Below are positions 1 through 13,007 of a DNA stretch of 64,000 bases, one piece after another. Source of the stretch: Epiperipatus broadwayi (taxonomy: Eukaryota; Onychophora; Udeonychophora; Euonychophora; Peripatidae). Under the pieces are notes generated by a model. That model was not told where the DNA came from. It did not search any database and worked only from the letters and a program-made list of their open reading frames with translations. Within the stretch, counting starts at the first letter, position 1. Each line of letters starts with the position of its first letter. The position numbers and the translations under genes are program-made. The DNA is taken from contig JAQFVV010012420.1 of NCBI GenBank assembly GCA_028023455.1, forward strand, positions 3,164,001 to 3,228,000. The letters run 5' to 3'.

Positions 1-149
1 GGAAAAACTGATGTATGAAGTAATTGTTTTTGTAGACATTTATAATGTTTTTTTTTGTAACTGAATTTGAATATAGTTAATAACGACTACTTAGATAGTC
101 TAAAGTACTTCTATTAAATTATAGTAGATATTTGTTTTTAAAATATTAT

Positions 150-905
150 TTACTGTATTAATTATTGTATTGTTTTTCGAAGAATTATATATATATATAT
201 ATTGTAACAGTATGGAAAATAGGAGTTAATAATAGAGAATCTGAGGTTACAATGTCCCACAATTGGGTAACCATTTTTAACAGTACACCACATTAGGGCT
301 GAATTATGAGGAGATAGGAAACCATCATCATCCCCAAATAAACAAAATATAAAATTAAATATAAAAGAAATAAGCATAAGATATAAGCACAGAACTAACT
401 ATAAATTCAGCATCATTATACAAAAGTAATAATCATTCATCAACATGAATGATCAGCAATAAAATAAATCAACAGTCAATCTTGTGATTGTATTTGAAAG
501 TTGTTCATTGTAGACCAGACTAATTATTTAGACACTGCCAAATCTAGGACAGAAATACAAATAGTAATTATCTGGATGCACATACTTAAGTGCTACACCA
601 TCAAAATAGAATAATAAGTCAAATAAAGCTGAAATACTAAAACCATCCTGATTTTTATCATTGCTCTGACTATGTAGTATCATTAATGTACTGGCCAATT
701 ATAAACTAAGTTTCCAAAGAAATTATAACTAAAATGAAATATAGTGCATAGACTTTAAAGAATATCCCCTTTGTGACATCCAGCATCACCATCATCTGGA
801 TGTCCATAACATTAAACATAAATCCCTTTTATATAACAAACCATTATGCATGAATCCAGACTCACTGAGAAAAATCTCTATAAGTGTTACTGTGAACAAG
901 AGAGA
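150..905. repeat. Dispersed repeat R1, copy A
   Basis: This segment is a diverged copy of the sequence at about 48,755-49,455. Shared landmarks in the same order are a run ending in AACAGTA near 205, a TACCACATTA-like block with GCTGAATTATGAG near 290-310, AAACCATCATCATC near 320, CATTCATCA..ATGAATGATCA near 434-455 and CAACAGTCAA near 470. Both copies read in the same direction. A reading frame of about 70 codons on the - strand (162-377) is partly conserved between copies, but the length and the breaks argue against a gene. The family is unidentified; it could be the untranslated end of a LINE or a non-autonomous element. Ends are approximate. Confidence 0.7.
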
Positions 906-3900
906 TAATACTAATATATAAATGTTTTAAATTTATTCTAGGATTAATTACATACACTGGAATAACTTTAATAATAAAATATACATTTATTAATTAGAAA
1001 CAATAAAATGAAATTAAGGTCTGCTGAGTATGCCATGAATATAAATTTTAATTCTGATTTTGATGAATACAATAAGTTTTCACATTGTAATTTACAAATA
1101 CCTCATAATAGATTTACATGGAATACGCCTAAATAAAAGCACACAGATATGCAGTATAACAATTTATGAACATATTTGAAGTGTCATAAACCTATAAATG
1201 AAATTCATTTTTATAATACATAATTAATGATTGATTTAACATATATGTGTGTACACATGGAAATGTGTGTATGCATTGATATTTATAAAAAGTAAACTAT
1301 ATTATTTTTTCTTTAATTCAATCTCAAAAATATACATAAAATTCACATGTATGTTTGTATATATATATAAATTGATAGTATGAATCAAAGTTATTAATTA
1401 ATTCAGTATTTCTAATGGTAAAAAAAGTTTTTCTTTTTTTTAAAAAAGTTATCATGAGATTCAGTTTGGAAAGTTCTTAAAAAAACTTTTAGCTTTTTGT
1501 TTCTTCATTCACAGGAAGATTTTCAGAGTTACTTTTTTCTTAAAAATTTCAAACCCAAATTGTTTATGAATCAATCCTTCATTTTTAGACATTGTTTTAT
1601 TTTTAAATTAGAGATTTTAGCAATCATCATTTACACTAAAGAAAGAGTCTGAGTTTTACTTTTAATAAATATAACTGGAAACACTCATTTATTTTCTTTT
1701 ATTAGTATAGTTTTAGATGAATGATTTAGTCAAAAATTATTTACCTTTAAAACCAACTGATATCTGTAAAGTACTTTATATACATGATGCAGTATCTTTA
1801 TCTGTGCTTCTTTGCATATTGATAAAACTGTGTATATAGCATGTAAATCTCTTGATAAACTGGTCTTCTAAAACCAGAGACTGGTTTATTATCATCTTTT
1901 GGAAATGCATAATCCAGGTAACTGGTGGCATTCAATCATATCCATTTAGTCTCTACCCTGTCTAATACATACATATATACAGTCAATGAACCACATAAAA
2001 TCTGGACCTTGTTTCCATGTGAATTCAAACTCCACTGTTGTAAATTGCAGTGGCTGGATACACAGTCTCTTGCATTCAGTTATAACTTCATAGTCATCAT
2101 GTTGTCATAATCTGTAAAAACTCTAAAAATGTCTCTAATTTTTTCCGACCCTTTTATAGTGAAGGTGGAATTAAAAAAATAGTAATTCAAAGCAAGTTTG
2201 CTTTATCTTGATTGAAAAAATTTAATGACTCTTTTTCAATTCACCTTAATCCTTTCAAAAACAATTTTGTAGAATTTTTATCAAAATATGTTATACAAGC
2301 TTTAATTTAAAAAAAATTCTTTGATCAAAATAGATAGTGGAATTTTATAATTATCAGCATATCTATTGTAACATAAAAACATGCTTGTTTTAATTTCAAA
2401 ATCAAAATTAATAAAATATTAATTAGATCTTTTAAAATGTTTAATTTATAATATTTGTTTTAAATTCAAAATTATTTATCCCTTAACTATTATTTTAATG
2501 TAATATAGAAAATATATACAATTTTTTTTGTTTATTTCTACTTTTCCTTTCAATTTTATATATATATGTACACACTACTATGTTGTTTTATGCCATGAGA
2601 CACATAACTATCTCAATATATATATAAGTATTTTCAAATATTTATTAATGCTTACACACCCACAATCTTAAGCAAAACTTAGAATTTTTTTTTAGTAGCT
2701 AAGACTTTTCAAAAAAGTTAATAATTTTGCTTCCAAGCACTTAAACAATAATCATTCAATAAAAAACTCTAGAATGATAATTTCTTGGATATCATGTGAC
2801 ATTAGAGCACTAGAGATATATTGAGATTTGATTCCAAACTTTGAGCCCTTAAATCTGTCACCTATTACTCCAAACTAGGAATATAGCTTTTATTAGTTAG
2901 AATGTAAAACAAGAAAGAAGAAATGCACAAACTTTCCTCAGCCAGTAGATGACTACTATAAAAAGTGTATTTAAATGGGATTATCAGAAGAAGAAAAAAG
3001 AAAACTGATGCCAATAGTAATCTAATGTTAGTATTAAAAAAATCCATCTTGTTTCTTTTAGAAATTGTCAATAAACACTTCGATAAAATTATATTTTAAT
3101 TTTCTCCATTATTATGGCTGCTCTAAGTTAAAGCATCATTTGTTGACAAACTTTATTTTCATATCCATGACAAATCATTTGAAGCAAGATATTAAAATCA
3201 TGCTGAAAAGTTTTTATGCTTAAAAATATAAGTATACTTTAAACAAATTCTTTAATAAAAAATAAAAAAAACTTTTTATTTCCAATCTTTCTTAGTAATC
3301 TGCACAATCTTTCATTCACTCTCTTGTTCTCATCCTCGTTTGTGAACAATTAGAAATAATATTTTTCTCTAGCAAATACTTCCTTAAGGATGTTTTTCAA
3401 GTAGTTAAATTATTTTTTAAAAAAAATTAAAAGTAAAATTTTGTATTTTTCTTTTTTAGTTGTTAACTTTTAAATAGATTATTTTTTCTTCTTCAAAACC
3501 AATTTACTTTCATTTCACTTTTGAATTAAAAGATAGATGATGCTGTAATCTAAATTTCAGTTCACTGTTAGAATACTATACTTTAATGTTAGCACAATTT
3601 TATATTTGCTACTTAAATATTTATAATTATATGATTCACAGCCATGGATACACATATTTATAAAAATCCATGCAACATACATGATTATTTATAAATATAC
3701 ATGAAAGATTTATTTGTACTTTAAAACATAAATGATTTCATTATTTTAAATTGTTAATGGCAGCATTCTAATTCACTTTTAAATTTATAATCACTTTTAA
3801 ATATGAAACTCTGGCTAAACACTACTATAAACACTAACATTGATCCATTTTATTTGTAATTTTTTCCTATTGAATGAAAGTTTTATTTTAGTGGGTAACG

Positions 3901-4040
3901 ATTAGTGTGTGCATATAAAAATTAAGATGGGAAGGTTTTAAATTATCTTCTAAAAAGAAAATGAAATTATGATTAAGTAATAAAAAAACACATACTTAAT
4001 CTTCACTCTGGGAGTTTATAAAAAGTTAGAACAGCAGAAA
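906..4040. other. A+T-rich stretch without recognised genes
   Basis: No coding pattern, RNA gene or element end was recognised. Only short open frames occur, as expected by chance in such A+T-rich DNA. Contents are poly-A/T runs and short (AT)n tracts. Confidence 0.6.
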
Positions 4041-4041
4041 T

Positions 4042-4112
4042 GGCAGATATGGAATTGCACTCTATGGATTCTGAGCCAAAGTTTGCTATCCTACTACTGC
4101 ACTAACCACACA
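4042..4112 (-). repeat. Possible tRNA-derived SINE head
   Basis: Read on the - strand, TAGTGCAGTAG near 4,093-4,103 fits the Pol III A-box pattern TRGYNNARNNG, and about 40 bases on GTGCAATTC near 4,052-4,060 fits the B-box GWTCRANNC with one mismatch. The segment is richer in G+C than its surroundings. No cloverleaf can be drawn convincingly, so this would be a tRNA-derived SINE head or chance. Confidence 0.3.
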
Positions 4113-6084
4113 AGGCTCAATAAATATATAAAATTCCAAGATTCACAATAATGATTAAAAATCCCATTCAAGGTAAAGTTAATTACAATGACTCTTTTTA
4201 TATGTGGAGAAATACTGGAGATACCATGACACAGAGAGTGAGCCATTTGCTACTTTGTGAGATTTTTTGTGACTTCTTTAATATTTTTCATCTAATAACA
4301 GCAAATTATTTATTTATTTGCCATCATATTAAAAATATTTAAATTCTTCTTGGGATTTTATCTAAGATTGCGAACATAGTATACTAACACAAAAGCCAGA
4401 ATAATAGTGAATTATTTATTAATTAATAAGAGGCCAGATAATATTTGAATCCTAAAGAATTAGCTGAGCACAAAAATTATATTCAAGTGCCAATTTGCTA
4501 TAAGTATTTATACTTTCCAAAACTGAAAAATTATATGTAACTCATTAATTTCTAAGTGCATCATTCTATTACTGCATTAGAATATATAGTGCACAAACCT
4601 TAATAACATATTAATGTCTAATGGTGTAATGATTATTATATCCACTTAGTAATGCAGATAATAGCAAACAAGGTTTTAAAATGCACACGAAATTTAACGA
4701 ATTGTTATCATATGCCTGAATTTTTTTCAATTCTAAATTTTTTTTCAGGTAACTGATCTATAACCAACCTAGATAACAAATAAGTATTAAGTAGTAAATG
4801 AGCAAGTATCTAATTATCTAGAAGATAAAATAAAAAAAGGAAAATGGTAAATCTTTATGTTAGCTGTAAATTAAGTTGATGAACATTATGTCACCGTCAC
4901 TATACACCTGAAAAAAAAAAGAGAATCATTTTTAGTACAGTGTGATAATTAAGACTGTCTTATCTTTTAGTTATTTACATACACATGCACATATTTATGT
5001 ACAAGGAGTCATTTGGTATAATGTTTAGAACACTAATGACATGATCATGGAAAGTTCATTAGAAAAATAAAGGTATATAGCTCTGCCATAGTATTACTTG
5101 ATGAAAAGAGCTTTATTAAAATAATACCATTAAATTAAAAATTCAAGCTTTAACATCAATGGTAAATTTTAAAATGAAGTTGCCATGTTGATATGAAATT
5201 GGATTTTCTCTCAAGCTACTGACAAGTATTGAAATGTATGTCTTTCAAAGATTGATCAATTTTTTCATCAATGTAATAATGGATAAAATATATGTATACC
5301 ATCAGATGTTGTGCTCAGTTTACCAATGGGTTCCTCAGATGAAGGATAATGACATGCTCTTTAGATATGCATGCCAACTGTGAATATCAAATAAGCAGTG
5401 CTTGAGCAAGTCCTCTGACTTATAGGATAGGATTTTGTTTCATCAAAGGTTAGGGTACTGTTTCTAATGTAAACACTCTTTCCTTACTCTCTTTTTCTTC
5501 CTCAATCACTTGGTATAATAAGGGTTGGTTGTCATGACTCTCTCATGCTATCAGGAATCTTATAATAACTGTGACAAGGAGATTGTCTGTGCACCAATAC
5601 ATTTCTAACTCCAGTATTCCCTTTTTGTTCCCTTTTCTTTAGCTCAAGCCTTCAAGAATTAAAGAAGAAATGATGGGATCAGGCTTAGTAGGCTGGAAGT
5701 CCTTAGTTGTGATTATTGCTTGAGGCAATACAATCACCAATGAACTGATTTGAAACTGGATTTTAGTGAGATAGTAGCTTCAGATAATAAAGATTGTATG
5801 TTTAGGCAGCTCTATTTTAGGAATTCTGCTGCCTATCACAAAAGTGGAAGTACTAGAAAATTTGGTCTAAAAATGGCCTCTCACATAATCTGATTAAGTT
5901 GTCATGCCTGACAGTTTATTTAATTCAGCAGTAACAATAATAAGAATAGTGATAATATCAATACTAGTGGTAATAAAAACAGTGGTAGTTCTAAAAGTAA
6001 GTATCATAAATATAAATGTAATATTTTTCTCAATTTAGGTACATGGTATGTGTGAATTTGACTTAATAGGAACTTTTCAAGACC
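4113..6084. other. Stretch without recognised genes, upstream of LINE-B copy 1
   Basis: No gene was recognised. The part from about 5,390 to 6,080 is less A+T-rich and directly precedes the endonuclease remains of LINE-B, so it may hold that element's 5' untranslated region. I could not confirm this because copy 2 of LINE-B is truncated before this point. Confidence 0.4.
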
Positions 6085-7060
6085 AGAATGCACAACTACA
6101 CTTATGGCTAAAGAACTGTTAAGAATTAAAATTGATATAGAAGCTCTTAGTGAAGACATCCATTTATTGAAAATGCATATCAATCAGTGAAAGTAGAATG
6201 CATGATATTGGATTTGCTGTAAAATATAATTTAGTATCTTTTTTTGTTGGAATTTTTCATTGTGTCAATGAAAGATTAATGATTTTAACTAATCTTGCTT
6301 AATAGCACTAGAGTTCATTTTATTAGTGCCATTGCTGCAACTTTAGATTCAGAGAAAAAAAGCTTTCACAAAAAAAAAAGCTTTATTCTTTATTGGATAG
6401 CAATATTACAGCAATATTATTAAAAGATCGTTATTTCTTTTGGAAACTTTAATGCAAATATTGGTGTAAGTAGTGGACTTTGGCAAAAGTTATTAAAAAT
6501 AATAGTATTGGGTATGTGAATTCAAATGGTTTTCTATTATTGAATCTATGTACAATATAAGAATTGACTATCACAAAGAGACTTTCTTCAGGCAGAAAAC
6601 CATTATAGAGAAACACAGATGCATTTAAGTTCAAAAAAATAGCATTTAATAGATTACATTATTGTTAAGAGTCAGAATACAACAGAAGTTAACATTACAT
6701 GAACATTTGCCAGCTACATTATTGGACATATCATAGATTAATACACTTCAAGATTAAAAAGATAGTTGCATTAAAAAATAGTTATTATTCCAATCACATT
6801 CACAAGAAAATTGAAGTTTGTTCTTTAGAAAAATCTACTAAACATATTCAATTTCAATAGCTATTAAACACTAAAATTGCTAATTTGTATCTTTAGGACT
6901 GACATATTATTGAAATGTAGAATTCTCTTACAAAGGGTGTTATAGATACAAGTAAATCTATTCTTGGATTCACTAAAATAATAATCATGATTGGTTTTTT
7001 GACAATAATCATATTATTAATGATTTAATTAAAAATGAACACATGAGATTCTATGCTTGG
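6085..7060 (+). pseudogene. LINE-B copy 1: decayed AP-type endonuclease region
   Basis: Translation in shifting + frames gives remains of a LINE endonuclease (exonuclease-endonuclease-phosphatase family), which would nick target DNA to start reverse transcription. Visible pieces in order: TTLMAKELLRIKIDIEALSE (about 6,102-6,160), matching the N-terminal part that follows the first strand; FGNFNANIGVSSGLW (about 6,443), corresponding to the GDFNARVG catalytic loop; NSNGFLLLNLC (about 6,519); and YWTYHRLIHFKIKK (about 6,720), corresponding to the conserved SDHRLV motif with S-D lost. Frameshifts and stops separate these blocks, so the gene is dead. The same region occurs at 47,948-48,730. The family is a non-LTR retrotransposon common in invertebrates; the clade is not assigned here. 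Confidence 0.7.
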
Positions 7061-7429
7061 CAAAGTAATAAATTAAATATGAAACTTCATAATAAATATA
7101 AATCTGAAGAGAAGTTGAATGACTGACAAGAAAGCTTAATAATGATTGGTGGATTAAAACTGCAAATAAGATATGAACATTTAATGCTAGTAGTTATTCC
7201 AGATATCTTTTGATTCATTAAAACAATATATGATATGAGAAATGCTATCACAATTCTATTAAATGCAGCAGTAGTACTTTCTTATATGATGCCAATGCTA
7301 TTTTGAAAAAAATAGAAAGAGTATTTTGATCAACTTTTGAATATTGATTCAAGAAATGAGATAATGAGCTTTAATAATATATACACATTTTATCTACTCA
7401 TTAAGATTTGGACAAAGACATCCAGCTTA

Positions 7430-8530
7430 GTGACATAACATCTACATAATTTTAAAAATGGAAAGATTGCAGGTCCTGATAAAATATCTGGAATATTAAA
7501 ATATGGTGGTATGTTAGTTTCTAAAATATTGGAAATTTTTAAAAATATCTAGCACCATAAAGTTGTGTCATGCAATCTTAATAATGCTTTAGATAGGCAA
7601 GATTGCATTAATTATCATGGAATATCTTTATTATTCACTACAGAAAGGTACTTTAAACAAAATTGTTGAATAGGCTGTTTCCAGTTATAGATGAATAGTT
7701 AGCAGAAACTCATGTAGTTTTGTGGAATCAAGAAGTATTATAAATAAAATATTTGTTGCCAGGCAAATGCAAGAAAAATATCAGGAACAAATGAGTAACT
7801 GATATATTGCTTTTATTTAATAGGATAGGTCTATGACATTGTTTGAAATTAGTTAGTTATCCACAAATATTTAAATTATATTGTTTCTATATGATGGAAT
7901 GAGAGTGAGTGTTATTATTACAGGTAGAGAAACTTAGGTATTTGAAATAAAAAACTGGTGTTAAATAAACTGGTATACATGATTCAACCTTGTTTTCAAT
8001 TTTTATGACATTGATCTTTGGAATAGGTTATAGACAGGAATTAAGATACAATGCAAGTTTGATAGTGGAATTTTTAATTTGAATCAATAAAAGCAAAAAC
8101 AGAACTTAAACTTTTTGAGAGTCTAGATTTACAGTATGCTGATGACAATGATATTTTTTCCAGTTCAAAAGATGATTTACAGAATGTTCTTAATTTATTA
8201 ATTAATGTTCAAAAATTTCAAGTTGAACCAATGATAGAGGGAAAATCTTCATCAAGACTTGAAAATATAAACTAGTTTAAATACCTTGGTAGTTTTGTAA
8301 GTAGAAAGGGATTTAATCCAACAGAGACTCCAATGTGCTGTTGCTACTTTTAACAAGTTAAAAAAAATTATTATTTTATCATAGAGAAATAATTATTGCA
8401 ACTAAATTAGTTGTATATAAAGCATGGATGTGAAATTTGGACAGATTATTGGTGTAATATAAAAGCATTAAAAAAATTCATTTAAGGATGCTTTATAAAA
8501 TTTTAATAATACAATGTCAATATTGTAAAA
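7430..8530 (+). pseudogene. LINE-B copy 1: decayed reverse transcriptase
   Basis: The region downstream of the endonuclease gives reverse transcriptase blocks in several + frames: GKIAGPDKISGILKYGG (about 7,458), like the conserved GKAPGPDGI motif; a trace of NYRGISLL near 7,610; IINKIFVARQMQEKYQEQ (about 7,735) followed by YIAFI (7,803), the strand leading to catalytic motif A; and YADD read from TATGCTGATGAC at 8,136-8,147, the catalytic box, with its flanking SSKDDLQNVL. Motif A aspartates are damaged. The coding region stops aligning near 8,530, where satellite DNA begins, and the LINE resumes near 9,330. Confidence is good for family, low for exact edges. Confidence 0.75.
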
Positions 8531-8565
8531 CCATTCAATATTCATCACTCTCAAATGAAATCATC

Positions 8566-9141
8566 GACATCATTCACTCAGACATCGTAAACAGTAATTT
8601 AAAGTGAGTGATCTATCCTCATGCTTTCATTTCCAGTACTTAAGATTTGCCCATATATAAGCATTTGGGTTGGAAAGAATAAGTGGATTCATTTTATTCT
8701 TTCATAAATACAATATCTTGTGTTGGGAATGAAAGTATTCATTTATTATTAACACTCGTATAAAGCGCATGCACAATAGCTTGAAAAGGCTGATCTTTAA
8801 TGTATTACAATTTATAAAACATAGCACTATAAAAATAAATCCTTATCTACATATGTTTAAGTTTCATTTGAAAGTGATGTTTAGTAAATTCTAGATAATT
8901 TTGTCCACGTCATTCACTCAGACATTGTAAACAGTAATTTAAAGTGAGTGGTCTATCCTCATGCTTTCATTTCCAGTACTTAAGATTTGTCCATATATAA
9001 GCATTTGCCATTGGAAAGAATAAGTGGATTCATTTTATTCTTTCATAAATATTATATCTTGTGTTGGGAATGAAAGTATTCATTTATTATTAACACTTGT
9101 AAAAAGCACATGCACAACAGCTTGAAAAGGCTGATCTTTAA
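8566..9141 (+). repeat. Satellite S1: two head-to-tail ~339-bp units inside LINE-B
   Basis: The words CATTCACTCAGACAT at about 8,571 and 8,910 mark the starts of two highly similar units, period about 339 bp; the second unit is cut at about 9,141 where an (AT)n tract starts. Shared blocks include AATTTAAAGTGAGTG, AGTACTTAAGATTTG and GCTTGAAAAGGCTGATCTTT. The same family recurs at 39,339-40,070 in inverted arrangement. Here it separates the reverse transcriptase from the C-terminal end of LINE-B, so it inserted into or replaced part of that element. Confidence 0.85.
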
Positions 9142-9158
9142 TATATATATATATATAT
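9142..9158. repeat. (AT)n microsatellite
   Basis: Short TA-dinucleotide run directly at the end of the second satellite unit. Confidence 0.9.
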
Positions 9159-9329
9159 AGGGTTTTATTTTGTTGCTGAGTAATCAATATTGCTTTTAAT
9201 AATATTTTGTTGTGAAATTCACCATTAAATTCATTTTAGTTACCATTGATAATTTTATCATTAATTTGCTGTGTGTTATTCATTTTGTTGGTGTCCATAT
9301 AATATGTATATATGCAAATACACAACAGA

Positions 9330-9656
9330 AAGATAAACTCAATATATGTTATAAGGATTATCTCAAAGACCTTCTAAAGAAGTGCAATATCATTTGTTTT
9401 CATTGGGAAGATATGACAGAGAATAGAATGTATTGGAAAACTATAATTAGATCTGGTATAAAAGTATTTTAGGAAAAAAGTTTACTGCTAAGGAAATTAA
9501 AAGACAATATTATAAAATATCAAGTAAATGAGCTAGTTGACCACCATGTTTTTATGTAGACATATTTGAGATTCATAGATTGATTTGTATAGTCATTTTA
9601 GAATAGTTTTTCTGTCTTTCTCTTTCTCATTTTTTTCTTTTCTAGAGTTTTTGAAC
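9330..9656 (+). pseudogene. LINE-B copy 1: C-terminal end and 3' UTR
   Basis: An open + frame ending with TAG at 9,472 contains YKDYLKDLLKKCNI then HWEDMTENRMYWKTIIRSG, the typical C-terminal segment of this LINE group (a basic stretch RYKD..LK..LK.CNI, then W..LA.NR..WR). The same segment occurs at 54,662-54,790. The following ~185 bp, pyrimidine-rich near 9,610-9,645, aligns with the 3' end of copy 2 and leads straight into the (ACT)n block, so it is read as the 3' UTR. Confidence 0.75.
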
Positions 9657-9921
<265 letters not shown>

Positions 9922-9922
<1 letters not shown>

Positions 9923-10692
9923 TTCAAAGAACTTTATTAAGCAATCAAGGGTTACATAGCTTATTACATATAGTATGATACAGGAATTTGATACATTTAG
10001 TATAGTAACAATGGTATAATAACATACATGAGAGATATACAAAGAATATGAATTAGCACCAAAAAAAATTACTAAAAAAATTATATATATATGAAAAATT
10101 TAATGGAAACAGTCAGTTACATCTTAAATTAGAATACATACATAAAAAGCAGAAATCTCAAACTGCAAAAATTATATAAGTATATTCAAGTCTCTTTTTC
10201 ATCATCTCACTGGGGTGACAAAATGAGACAATTTTCATTACTTTAGGCTAGGATCTAAGATTTTCATTCATTAAAGACCAAATGTCTTGAAAGACTTTTT
10301 CTGATGTGTTTTTTGTCCCTTTCTTTAATACTTTCCAATTTGATCAAAAAAGTGTTTGGGTGTCTTCTAGTGTTATTATTGTACATGAATGTACATCTAG
10401 TGCACGATAGTGCATATAGAATAAAAGTGCTTGCCCGAATTTGTGCATATATACCCTTACTGAATGTTTTAAATAAATAGTGCATGTTAACATGAGTGTT
10501 ATTGAATAGTCTAGGGATTGCTATCCATATGTTGTCAAAGCATTGACAGTCAAAGACTAGATGGGTTTGTGTTTCCATGTCCCTGTGACAAAGTGTGCAC
10601 TGAGCATCTACTCTCTTGCACTGTCTTCTATATTTATAAAAATAAAGAGTAGGGAGGTATATCAGATGAGAAATCTTTGTTAAGAGCAGCAA
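9922..10692 (-). pseudogene. LINE-C copy 1: C-terminal zinc-ribbon region and 3' UTR
   Basis: On the - strand, the open frame 10,264-10,692 (142 codons) carries AQCTLCHRDMETQTHLVFDC, a Cys-x2-Cys...His-x4-Cys zinc-binding motif of the zf-RVT type found after the reverse transcriptase in several LINE groups, then hydrophobic FILYALSCTRC and a basic tail. Related sequences with the same order are at 15,865-16,511 and 55,333-56,540. Downstream on the - strand is a ~340-bp 3' UTR with AATAAA (TTTATT near 9,933-9,938) just before the TAG/AAT repeat tail. Only this 3' part is present; the reverse transcriptase itself is missing. The start codon is not meaningful. Confidence 0.7.
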
Positions 10693-11480
10693 TCCATTAT
10701 TTATTTGGCAAAATTTTAAAAGAGCAAATATTTATTTGAGATATAATGTTTAATAATATATCTTATTATATAATATATATTATTTAAAACAAAACCAATC
10801 AACTAGTTTTAACAATTATCATTAATATTGCCTTTTATTATCAACTCTTATATCCAGTAACACAAATACAAAAAAATAACAGTAATGCTTTAAATAATAA
10901 TTTAGAATTATTACAATCTTAGGTATTATTATTTTAATGGAATTGTAAAAAAATAAAGATTTTTATATGTGAAAAAGTGGTGCTATTTATTCAGATGTAT
11001 TGTATATCATATTCCAGCCACTAAATTAGTACTGAAGATGTTAATAAACAAAATAATTCAACCAATTTTTACTATTTATTAAAATTAGTAATTAAAACAT
11101 TAATAATTTTCGCTATTTATTATGACTTTTAAACAAACAATTTGTTTTTCGAAACAATCAATTTTCAATATGAATTAAAATTGACAATTTCTATTTGAAA
11201 CAAACAATTTCAATTAGTATCTAGATGGAAGAAAATAGTGGATATTGTATTTTCATAATTTATCAAATAAACAATTTTTGCTATTGATTATAATTTTTAA
11301 AACAAATAATTTACTTTCAAAGCAAATAATTTTCAATATGAATTAAAATTGACAATTTCTATTCAAAATAAACCTTTTGAATTATTATTAGGATAACAAA
11401 AATGTAAATATTTTCACCAATTTCACTCTCCACTTCTGGTATCAATTTGATTTCAAAACAATTTTCAGAAATATGAGTAT
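10693..11480. other. A+T-rich stretch without recognised genes
   Basis: No coding pattern. There is a diffuse internal repeat: CAATTTTCAATATGAATTAA with following AATTGACAATTTCTATT occurs near 11,158 and again near 11,327 (spacing about 170 bp). Otherwise nothing was seen. Confidence 0.55.
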
Positions 11481-11493
11481 ATTTCTATTTAAT
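11481..11493. repeat. Target site duplication of RTE copy 1, 3' side
   Basis: ATTTCTATTTAAT, identical to 14,790-14,802, directly abuts the (ATC)n tail of the RTE element. Confidence 0.9.
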
Positions 11494-11511
11494 CATCATC
11501 ATCATCATCAA
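11494..11511 (-). repeat. (GAT)n tail of RTE copy 1
   Basis: Six ATC triplets on the + strand close the 3' end of the element. RTE elements typically end in a short microsatellite instead of poly-A. The older copy 4 has the same tail at 59,268-59,280. Confidence 0.9.
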
Positions 11512-13007
11512 CCATTATCAATCCACTGCAGGATGAAGGTCTCTCCAAGTTTAATCCATCTTCTCTGATCTTTAGCTTCTCTTTTCCACAACACCCCTGC
11601 ACATTTTCTTATTTCATCCATCCATCTCACATGTGGTCTCTTTCTGGGTCTTTTACAATCTCTTGGAATCCAGTTTAAAATTTCAATTGTCCATCTATTA
11701 TCATTTCTTCTAGCAATATGTCCATCCCAACTCCATTTCAATCTTTTAATTTTTTCAATAAGGTCAGTAACACCTGTTTGTTGTCTTACCCATACATTGC
11801 ATTTTCGATCTCTTCTTGTTACTCCCAACATACATCTCTCCATACTCCTTTGAGTGGTCTGAAGTCTCTGTATTGCTCTTCTATTAAGTGTCCAAGTCTC
11901 AGATCCATAAGTAAGAACTGGTAAAACACATTTGTTAAAAACCATTCTTTTCAAACACATAGGCATATTTCCTTTTAGTATCAAGTTATTTCTACCAAAA
12001 GCACTCCAACCAAGTTTAATTCTATGATTAATTTCCTCCATTATGTTTCCATCTGTATTAATAATCTGACCTAGGTATTTGTAACTGTTAACTTCTTCTA
12101 ATTCTTCATAATCAATCTTTATTTTCATATTTTGAGCAAATCGATTAAACATTACTTTAGTCTTTTTAACATTTATCTTTAGTCCTACTTTTCTACTTTC
12201 ATCGGCTAACTCCTGCAACATTTCCTGCAGCTCTGAAGCATTATTTGCAAAAACAACTACATCATCTGCAAAATCTAAATGACTTAAATACTCTCCATTT
12301 ACTTTCATTCCTTTAGTTTCCCATTTTAATCCACAAAATACTTCTTGCAGCACTGCTGTAAAAAGTTTTGGAGATATGGAGTCACCTTGCCTTACACCTT
12401 TCTCAATGTTGATTTTTCCAGTATCATTATGTAATCTAATTGTTGCTGTTGCATTTTTATAAATATTCTTTAAAATATGACAATATCCTGGATCTATACC
12501 TTGATGATCCAATGCTTTAATTACTGAAGAAATGTGTATAGAATCGAATGCCTTTTCATAATCTATAAATCCAAAACATAATGACAACTCATATTCATTT
12601 GTCCTTTCTATGACTTCTCTCAATACCTGGATATGATTTATTGTACTAAAACCACTTTTAAATCCAGCTTGTTCTCTTGGTTGGTGGAAATCCAAAGTTC
12701 TCTGTAGACGAGTTGTAATTATCTTGGTAAAAATTTTATATAAAACTGATAAAAGGCTGATAGGTCTGTAATTTCTAATATCTTCTTTATCACCTTTTTA
12801 AAATATTAATATTATTACTGCATTCTTCCAATCTTCCGGTACATCTTTATCATTTAGACATTTGGTATATAACTTTGCTAAAATTGTTTCTATTTCTTCA
12901 TCTCCTTCTTTTAATATATCAATTATAATTCCATCATTTCCTGGAGCCTTTCCTTTCTTCATACATTTAATTGCATGTCTCACTTCTTCATTTAAAATTC
13001 TGGGCAA
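11508..13007 (-). pseudogene. RTE copy 1 reverse transcriptase region
   Basis: This is the catalytic half of the element protein. N-terminal part (12,798-13,007): KGKAPGNDGI and WKNAVI; then an in-frame TAA where related copies also have a run of A; then KGDK..IRNYRPISLLSVLYK and an open frame of 395 codons to 11,508. Within that frame, numbering from 12,695: motif A CFGFIDYEKAFDS (40-52), motif B GVRQGDSISPKLF (100-112), catalytic FADD (142-145), YLGQI near 207, thumb-like LTYGSETWTL near 264, and a C-terminal region with LKWSWDGHIARR and RPRKRPHVRWMDEIR. All catalytic aspartates are present. Only the stop and an upstream frameshift near 13,000 spoil it. The apparent start at 12,695 is not biological. 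Confidence 0.92.

Noticed and set aside
2865-3071. 68-codon - strand frame with a hydrophobic segment, and similar small frames at 9,212, 30,368, 31,971 and 58,460
   Set aside because: Length and composition fit chance in A+T-rich DNA. The 9,212 frame's real content is only its LINE-B end.
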